Assembly (NCBI GenBank): GCA_003290165.1
Contig: QNQO01000836.1
Span: 310,001-374,000 of the forward strand
Reading direction: 5' to 3'
DNA: 64,000 bases
DNA from: Berberis thunbergii
Taxonomy: Eukaryota; Streptophyta; Magnoliopsida; Ranunculales; Berberidaceae
Shown here in pieces: positions 57,301 to 64,000 of this stretch (position 1 is its first letter; each line of letters starts with the position of its first letter). The position numbers and the translations under genes were made by a program. Below the pieces are notes generated by a model. That model saw only the letters and a program-made list of their open reading frames with translations, ran no database searches and was not told where the DNA came from.

Positions 57301-57692
57301 GATGGCTTATACTTAATGTAGATGGTTCATCAAGGGGTGACATGGCGGCGGGAGGCTTCGTGATCAGGGATCAGGAAGGTAATTTCATGGCGGCGAAGTA
57401 ATGCTTTTTTGGGCAAGGAACAAATAATGTGGAAGAAACTAGGGCCCTCCTGGAGGGTTTGAGATTTTGTAGAATGGAGGGTTACGAAAATTGTTTGATT
57501 CAAACGGATGCCAGTTTGGTTAAACAATGGTTTTGTTGGGAGGCAAGGATCTCGTGGTTCCTTGATGATTGGTGGAGGGATATAGGTGAACTTTGTAGAA
57601 CCGTGAGATGTCATTGTAGTCATGTGTTTAGAGAGACAAACTCGGTGGCGGATGCTCTGGCCAATCTTGCCCAAAATGAACGAGTTTCTTGA

Positions 57693-58646
57693 CTTTACAC
57701 TTGGGCAACTCTTCCGAATAGGCCAAAATCAGACTGCATAATAACTATTGCCGAAATGAATTTAACATACTCGCCTATTACTCATTGTTTTCGGTGGAGG
57801 TGGTATTTATTGCTTGAAGGACAGCTTGAACTCATTTCTATTTCTCAGGGTTTAAAATAGCGGTGTCAATCTGTTCTTGAGTGTTGCACTAAATAGGGAG
57901 GTTTTAACTCTGATTTTAGGTGCGGTTGTTGTGGATTATTGGATCATCATGTTGGTTTTTTTTGGTCTCGTTGCATTTCAGGCAGGCAGGATATTATCCT
58001 CTATTTTTCAGCTGAAAACAGAGCCCTGTTTCAATTGAAAACTTGGTTGCTGTGAAAGATGCTGTGCTGTGGAGTGTGGACGACGGTGTTTGCTGTTGCT
58101 TATTTGTGGAGCAGCTGGCCATAGAAGCAAGAACGTTGCAGGTTTGCTGCAATTTTGTCTCTGCTGTGGATGCTGAGTTGCTGCTGTGGTCGCTGTGGTT
58201 GCTGTTGATGTTGTTCGGTCAGGACGTGTGGTTTTTAGATCCTTTGTTTCTTGGTTGCTTGGCTGGTTTTGTGGCCGGCTGCTTGGCTGGTATGTTCTTG
58301 GAAGCAAATGTGTGGTTTCTTGATTCTTTGTTTCTTGGTGTTACTCTTTGTTTGAGTAACGCCGAGGAATAAGGCCTATTCTTCTATAATGTTTTTGGTG
58401 AAAGACATTTTTAAGGTCTTATTTTTTTTTCTTGGTTTTAGGCCTTTAGTTTTGGTTTTAGGCTTTATACTTGGTTTTAGGACTTAAGCTTTGGTTTTTA
58501 GTTATTTGTTTTAGGACTCAGAATTTGTTTATTAAGTTTTCGGGTAAAGTCATCATGTACCCCTGACTGGTGTAAAATCTTTTTAATCAAGTAATAAAGG
58601 TCTTGCATCTCATAGCTGCCCCTACCCTCTAGAGGTTTTTTTAAAA
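57693..58646 (+). other. LINE-4 3' untranslated region
   Basis: About 950 bp after the RNase H stop. It contains a GCTGCTGTGG-rich stretch near 58160-58210, TTTTAGGCTT-type repeats at 58430-58520, and the conserved LINE tail module with AATAAAGG. The frames here are not genes. Confidence 0.6.
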
Positions 58647-58678
58647 ACTAAAATTTTGGGTCTGCCACTGGTCACATT

Positions 58679-59341
58679 CACTCAAGTACAGTCTTAAATT
58701 GAATATCATATGGTCACATGCAAAATTGCTAAAAACATATGAAAATGACATGGATTAATGATTAACACCTGTGACCATGAGCCTTGTTTGGGACATCTAA
58801 GTAGGCTTAAAAATGTGGTCTATATGTCTGGTACGTTGTGGAGAAAAGGAGGGCTCACCCTCGAGACCCTAGTAGTTAATATGAACAAAGAAGAGAGGAA
58901 GAGAAAGGGAGGATGTTGATATTCGATTTTGATTTTATCTGCTTTTGGCCTACACATACAGGGCACTACATCTGCCTGCATTACAACATGAAGCTAACTC
59001 TTATGGGAATTCCCAGCTCTCTCTTCTTATTGTGGGACCCATTCATACAACACCCACACAATGAGAGAGATAGATGGTTTTTGGACCATCCATTTGGGTG
59101 ATACGAGGGAGGGGGGGCCACATTCATGCACCCCCATGAATTTACTGTCTATGATGATCTGAATTTCTGATAGGGAATTCCATGTTTTGTGTTCGTTAGG
59201 GTACTCTGCTCTCAAAAGAGTGTTGTATTGAATCTGAAGTCTTGAATGTCTACTGATACATAAAGTTTCATCTCTACCAAGTACGAACAATTATTATGCA
59301 TAGGTGAGAACGTGTTGAAGCAAAATATTTCTAGTGCTTGC
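58679..59341. other. Intergenic DNA, nothing recognised
   Basis: Mixed-composition stretch between the hAT-bounded block and LINE-6. Short frames at 58913-59101 plus and 59027-59290 minus show no family signature. Confidence 0.4.
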
Positions 59342-60325
59342 ACAATTTTTTTTGTTTTTTTTTGTTGAAGCATTATGCATATAAATTAGTCTGAAATAAA
59401 GTTACATATAGTTGCCCAGGCATCGAAGCTAGATCGTGAGCTTCACTGTTCAGGTCATTGGGAATAAAGTTACAAAATCAATTGTAGTGCAGAGAAAGTA
59501 AAAGTCTAATATTGTTAATAAGAGGTTGCCACAACTAGCACTCCGAGGGATGGTCGCCTGATCTGAGGAAAGTAGCATCGAGATCAAGGAGCCTGAGTCG
59601 CCTAGCAAGAAACCCGTTTCCCAACGCCGAGTGTGAATAAGCAAAAGGGTTGCCTTTGCCACAAAACACTCTCCCATAGTGTTGTCCGCTACTCTACCCG
59701 ATATAGGAGATGAGATTCTAGCGATGACCCTACCATAAGTATCCGCTGCCAAAACTCCAACTGCACCTCTCTGGGCAGAAGAAAAATAACATGCATCATA
59801 AGATACCATAATCATATATGGTAGGAGTTCCAAAGGAATATTTCGAGACAGGTGTGCTCGGCATTAATGGGATGGGTTCAGACAGCCTGCAATTGTTTCA
59901 GAAAAGTGGCCAAACGGTTGGAGTAGGCTTCGAGTGAGGATGGGTCCAAAACCTAGTGGGAAATGACCTGGCTTGCTTTGGAAGTGGTGTGGATTGAAGT
60001 GGGTTTGGTGGCTAGCTTAGCTGTGTCTATGGTTTGATGGATGTTCATAGTAGCCAGCGGAAAGTCACTATTGTCCGGGGTACCAAACCATTGTTTGAAC
60101 CAAGCCCCCCAAGTGTGTTGAAACGACTTGTACAGAGCTTGGATATCAAGTTTAGAATGATTGAAAATGATTTAATTTTGATATGACCAAATAGTATGGA
60201 GAATAGCCGTGAATTGAGCCAACATTTCTTCCTTAGTCAAGTTGTGAAGTTTGGCGGTGTTCCCCATAAAATTAAATGCTTGGGATGTGGTTGGAGGTTC
60301 ATGGGAAGAAGAGGTGATAGGAAGC

Positions 60326-62683
60326 CACTACAACAATTAAGGTATTTTTCAAGAAAAAATGTCCTTGACAAAACTCAAAATTTTGTTGAAAACTACTTTT
60401 AACAAGGAAAAAATTCGTTAGTGGGTTCCTAGAGGCATCCTCGTAGCTAAAGGTATTTGTCAAGGAATAACGGTTTTTGTTGGTAAAAGGGATGCTAAGT
60501 CAAGAAAATATTTTGTTGGTAATATTGACAACTACCAAGGAAATTTGTTGGAAAAATCAAATATCATTACCAACAAATTTTTTGTTGCAAGAACTATTTT
60601 ATTTACCTACAAAAATTTTCTCGAAAAATCATTAAGGAAATTTGTCGTTGGCAAAGGTAACAACCTTTATCATAGAACTTTTTCGTTGGTAAAATGCATA
60701 AATATCAACGAAAGTTGTCATCAGTATTGTTACCAATTGCCAAGGAAATTATTTTCAATAAAAAAATGATATATTAAAGTTGCCTAAGAGACAACCTAAT
60801 CTAGGTCCCAAACTCTAAGGACACCACCCAATACCTCCCAAACTCTAAGGACACCACTCTTGATGATAAAACCCCACTATGAAATTTCATATATAATATA
60901 TTTATTTTTAGGCTCAACGGGAATCGAACTTCTGACCTATAGTAAAATCTGTAGCAATATTTACCAACTGTGCTATTTGAATAATTGTGTTGTGTGGAAC
61001 AACTTTATAGCTTATTAAATCAAATTACTCATTTTTTGCAATAAAAAAATCATTGCTACGTATATAATGGAGACCAATATATAATATTTCGTCACTATAA
61101 ATTAGAACTAAATATTTTCACGATTATATGATTTATGTTAAATATCTCACTTTTAGCAATAAAAAAATTTCACAATAACACCATTATAATTAGCAACAAA
61201 CTAGTAATAGCATTTCAATGTTATATGTTATTGAAATTGGTTATATCTCCAATGAAATAAAATTAAATTATTGTAAATAAGAAAATGAGCCTTAATAAGA
61301 AAAAAGTTCATGAAAAATTTATCAATATTTTGCAACGAAATAAATTGTTTCCATTAATATTATAATTAACAGTAAAATAATGTTGTATTGTTAAATAAAT
61401 TTTCTTTGATTTTTTAGATGAAATAATATCAATACTACTAATAAAAAATTTCAACGAATTGATATTTTTCCACTATAAAGAAGCTAGGAACTTTAAATAT
61501 AAAAAAATTTCATGAAAAAAATTCATTATAAGTAACCAAATAAATCGTTGCAATAACGTGGTAATTAACTAGAGAAAATTAGTTTCATTGTTGAAGAGAC
61601 ACGAACAAGTGTTATAGTGCATTTACTAAGAAAATGTTTGTCAATAATATTAATGTTCATTAGCAATGAAATAATTTATTGTAAATGATGACCTTATAAC
61701 TAACAAACTAAAATTTCGTTGAAATAGAAATATTTTGTTGCTAAATAATGTTAGTGGGAAATTGGTTTTGGAATAAAATTTTTTTGCCACCTCTTTACAA
61801 AAAAAAGTTGCCAACAAAATAAATTTTGTTACAAAAAGTGACAACTCTATGGTTTTTTCAATGAAATTTATTTTTCTTAGAAATAGTAACATATTAACAA
61901 GGAAAATAAATTTTTTTAGTAAATAAAACATTTTTTGTAGTGAGTACACCAATTTCCAACAAAATAATGACTTTTTGCAATAAAATAGTTAGTGAACTTT
62001 AATGAGAAACAAATTTTCTTAAAAATAATTACCAGTTTTTACCTAGAAAATAATTTGTTACGAATAATGTTATAATTACCAACAAAATCTTATTTCATAG
62101 CTACAAAGATTTTATTAAAAAAATATTGTTTCCAACAAAATAAAAAACGTTGCCAATAGTGTGACAATTCTCAACGAAATATTACTTTGTTGCTATAAAT
62201 TAATAAATGAGCTTTAACAAGAAAAAACCTAATGGAAAAAATTACCAATCATTATCAACGAACCGAATTATTACTAATAATGTGATTATTGTTTTGGAAA
62301 ACATATTTCCTTACTAAAGAGGGATGAATAAGATTTAATATTCGTTAGCAAGGAAAGTGATTTGTTGTTAAAATTAGTCTTCTTTAGCGACAAAATATTT
62401 CATTCCAGATGATGTCATAATTACCAAGGAACAAGTATTTTGTGGCCATAAAAATAATTTCATTGTTAAATCAATTTAGCGAGATATTGGGTTTGAAGGG
62501 AATGTTTCCCGCCACATATTTAACAAGGAATGTTTCCTATAAAATATATTTTGTTGGAAAACAGTAACTAGTTTATTATTTTTTCAAGGAAATTTTCTAT
62601 TCGTTGACAATGCTACAATATTAACAAGGAAATCAATTTTCGTAGCAATAATTTTATTGGTAAAAGATAGATTTCTTATAGTG
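60326..62683. mobile_element. CACTA-B: 2.4-kb non-autonomous CACTA-like element
   Basis: It begins CACTACAACAATTAAGG and ends TTTCTTATAGTG (one TIR mismatch), flanked by AGC on both sides (60323-60325 and 62684-62686). It is collinear with CACTA-A over its full length with scattered substitutions and small indels, including the tRNA-like segment. No transposase frame; the 60545-60769 frame is subterminal repeat. It interrupts LINE-6. Confidence 0.9.
60911..60983 (-). other. tRNA-like / SINE-like segment in CACTA-B
   Basis: The same segment as in CACTA-A at the same relative position. The B-box-like AGTTCGATTCCC (60919-60930) is kept; the A-box-like part has diverged (TAGCACAGTTGG, 60964-60975). 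It was therefore present in the common ancestor of both copies. Confidence 0.55.
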
Positions 62684-63529
62684 AGCATAGTAAGTTGCTA
62701 GAAGCGAGAGATGATAGGGCAAAGGAAGAAGAGGTGGGGAGTGTCATCTTGGTGGTTATGGCAGAAAACACACAGGTTTTTGATAGGAACAAGAACCCTA
62801 TTTAGGTTTGACAGGGTAGGCAGGATGATCTGAACAATTTTCAAGAGAAGAAAGATGGTAGTAGCTGGTGCCTTTATCCGCCAAAGATCCCGGAAGAGAG
62901 TGGCTGGCATGGAGGTATCGTGACCTCGGGAGGAAGACAAATATGAAATGTCAGCCAGGAATGCTTTGGTGACACTCTTGACTGAGAAAGCAACGTTTAT
63001 CATAGGTCCAATTGAGCCTATTGTGGTCAAAAGAAGAGCAGATAGGGATATCTGAGATGTCAGCCACAACCGAAAATTGAAACCAGCCTCGTAGAAGATT
63101 GAAGTTCCAAGTTCTGATGGAACATCCCGTTGGATTCCAAAAATCTGAGATCCGGTTGGGGACACTTGTTGAGGTCTAAGTAAAGAAGGGGCATTTCGCC
63201 ATAGTGAAACCGGGTTTAACCCAACAATCTCTCTAGAGATCAATATCATCGCCTGACCTAACTTGCCAACGGAGAAAATGTTTCATCTTGGTGAAGGTGC
63301 TTAGTTTTTCCCTCTAGGCAAATGAGGCAAGTGAAGGGGCTTTTGTAAGTTGAAAGAGAGATTTGTTAGGAAAGTAGACCTTTTTAAGATGAATGGACCT
63401 AGGGTCAGAGAGTCTAGATAAAATATGCCAAATATTTTTAGCCATCAGAGCATAGTTCCCAACCTTGGCAAGGATTAAATTGAGACCCCCAAGTGACGAG
63501 GCAGAGTGATGCAATCCCAGTAGCAAAGA

Positions 63530-64000
63530 CACTACAACAATTAAGGCATTTTTCAAGAAAAAATTTCGTTGACAAAACTCAAAATTTTGTTGAAAACTAC
63601 TTTTAACAAGGAAAAAAATTCGTTGGTGGGTTCCTGGAGGCATCCCCGTAGCTAAAGGTATTTGCCAAGGAATTACAGTTTTTGTTGGTAAAAGGGATGC
63701 TAAGTCAAGAAAATATTTTGTTGGTAATATTGACAACTACCAAGGAAATTCGTTGGTAAAAGTCAAATATCGTTACCAACAAATTGTTTGCTGCAAGAAC
63801 TATTTTATTTACCTACAAAATTTTTCTCGAAAAATCTTAAAATCATCAAGGAAAATTGTCATTGGCAAATGTAACAACCTTTATCATAGAACTTTTTCGT
63901 TGGTAAAATGCATGAATATCAACGAAAGTTTTCATCGGTATCGTTACCAATTACCAAGGAAATTATTTTCAATAAAAAAATGATATATTAAAGTTGTCTA
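63530..64000. mobile_element. CACTA-C: third copy, cut by the window end
   Basis: It begins CACTACAACAATTAAGGC after AGA (63527-63529) and follows the left 470 bp of CACTA-B closely. The right end and TSD lie outside the window. It is inserted in LINE-6 ORF2, immediately upstream (minus strand) of the surviving RT end. Confidence 0.85.

Larger units (their letters stand above)
51399..57692 (+). pseudogene. LINE-4 ORF2 relic
   Basis: Begins with the ORF2 N-terminus (MFWNARGVGNRAT) and breaks at LINE-5. Endonuclease coding resumes at about 51834 (RTWARLDRFMANPEW), is cut by CACTA-A, and resumes at 54317 with the SDHAPLL motif. Reverse transcriptase spans about 54805-56400; the active site reads NVGD instead of YADD at 55726-55737. 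A zf-RVT part is at 56753-56959 and RNase H at about 57300-57692, ending in RETNSVADALANLAQ. About 475 bp of endonuclease sequence is missing around LINE-5. It keeps the segment after GGRL that LINE-1 lacks, so it serves as the reference for that gap. Confidence 0.88.
49294..58646 (+). mobile_element. LINE-4: decayed full-length LINE with nested insertions
   Basis: All parts of the LINE-1 plan are present in order (5' UTR, ORF1, ORF2 with endonuclease, RT, zf-RVT and RNase H, 3' tail) but full of stops and frameshifts. The 5' UTR shares CTAAGGCGATTT-like sequence with LINE-1 near 49340. The conserved tail module is at about 58545-58640. A possible TSD, AACTAAAATT, lies at 49284-49293 and about 58647-58656. 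The antisense LINE-5 (51480-51800) and CACTA-A (51936-54313) are inserted in its endonuclease region. Confidence 0.8.
48305..58670. mobile_element. Probable hAT-type element carrying LINE-4
   Basis: The left end CGCTGGGGCAGATA and right end TCTGCCAC form weak TIRs of the same type as the MITE at 3069. Flanks are TGGTCATA (48297-48304) and TGGTCACA (58671-58678), an 8-bp match with one mismatch. Between the left end and LINE-4 there is about 1 kb of AT-rich DNA; right of LINE-4 only about 24 bp remain. The TIRs are short, so the call is tentative. Confidence 0.5.
59342..63529 (-). mobile_element. LINE-6: degenerate minus-strand LINE, 3' part
   Basis: T-rich tracts at about 59346-59363 look like the A tail of a minus-strand LINE. 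Upstream on the minus strand come RNase H, a linker, zf-RVT and the end of the RT domain, in LINE ORF2 order. CACTA-B is inserted at 60326-62683 and CACTA-C at 63530, beyond which the 5' part would lie. It lacks the tail module of LINE-1 to -5, so it belongs to another family. Confidence 0.75.
59450..63529 (-). pseudogene. LINE-6 ORF2 relic (RT end, zf-RVT, RNase H)
   Basis: At 63529-63314 the minus strand encodes the RT-to-thumb WD.I.LPR.LGGLNL motif, across a frameshift, and LAKVGNYALMAKNIWHILSR. At 63249-62698 lies zf-RVT, with LWRIKAPATTIFLLLKIVQI and a CVFCHNHQDDTPHLFFLCP zinc-binding end. After CACTA-B, 60325-59950 is the linker with WSYQ. RNase H occupies 59833-59450 (RGAVGVLAADTYGRVIARIS and GDSGSLI); the usual Glu of the AE motif reads Lys. 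Stops and frameshifts occur throughout. Confidence 0.8.

Noticed and set aside
57700..58372. 109-residue plus-strand frame and its antisense partner after LINE-4 RNase H
   Set aside because: Translation of a GCTGCTGTGG-rich repeat in the LINE 3' UTR.
60545..60769. Frame conserved between CACTA-B and CACTA-C (74-76 residues)
   Set aside because: The similarity follows the subterminal DNA repeats of the element, and CACTA-A does not keep the frame. Not evidence of a protein.
1..64000. CRISPR arrays, bacterial operons, riboswitches
   Set aside because: The sequence is plant nuclear DNA. No regularly spaced repeat array or prokaryotic gene organisation was seen.

Overview
Organism and character. 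This is AT-rich nuclear DNA of a flowering plant, most likely a eudicot. Protein families, plant-style introns in gene fragments, L1-type LINEs with an RNase H domain, CACTA and hAT transposons and a long solo LTR all fit. I cannot name the species. Only one apparently working host gene is visible: a single-exon, domesticated hAT-transposase-like gene (DUF659/BED type) at 4701-7010. Nearly everything else is transposon sequence, much of it nested, and I resolved it mainly through target-site duplications (TSDs). Layout. 1-18.4 kb: intergenic DNA, four hAT-type MITEs (2009-2803, 3069-3604, 14808-15439, 16876-17498), the host gene, and a 3.7-kb TGT...ACA solo LTR (8709-12386). 18.4-38.9 kb: a hAT-type element (TSD ACTGCAAT) split by a 19.2-kb CACTA element (19297-38496, TSD AAT). 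That CACTA carries exon-intron fragments of five unrelated host genes, all on the minus strand (SCD2-like, CNOT9/RCD1, RIF1, SnRK2 kinase, SWIB). It also holds a long foldback hairpin, a 309-bp CACTA MITE, and a 7.1-kb LINE with two open ORFs, a perfect 13-bp TSD and a clean A tail. 38.9-40.0 kb: a 5'-truncated LINE inserted at the edge of the hAT element. 40.1-48.1 kb: a LINE lacking almost all of ORF2, split in ORF1 by a second gene-carrying CACTA (40606-46279, TSD AAT) with receptor-like-kinase and protein-disulfide-isomerase fragments. 48.3-58.7 kb: a probable hAT element containing a decayed full-length LINE, itself broken by an antisense LINE fragment and a 2.4-kb CACTA-like element. 59.3-64.0 kb: a degenerate minus-strand LINE cut by two further copies of that 2.4-kb family, the last running off the window. 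How the parts relate. The window records successive insertion. The LINE copies share a conserved 3' tail ending in a small hairpin before the A tract. The CACTA elements supply TIRs and subterminal repeats but no transposase here, so they are non-autonomous. The two large ones are Pack-CACTA gene-capture elements, the most biologically interesting content. The captured exons keep splice sites and lie head to tail, so chimeric transcripts are possible, but frameshifts and a premature stop mean the fragments are annotated as pseudogenes.
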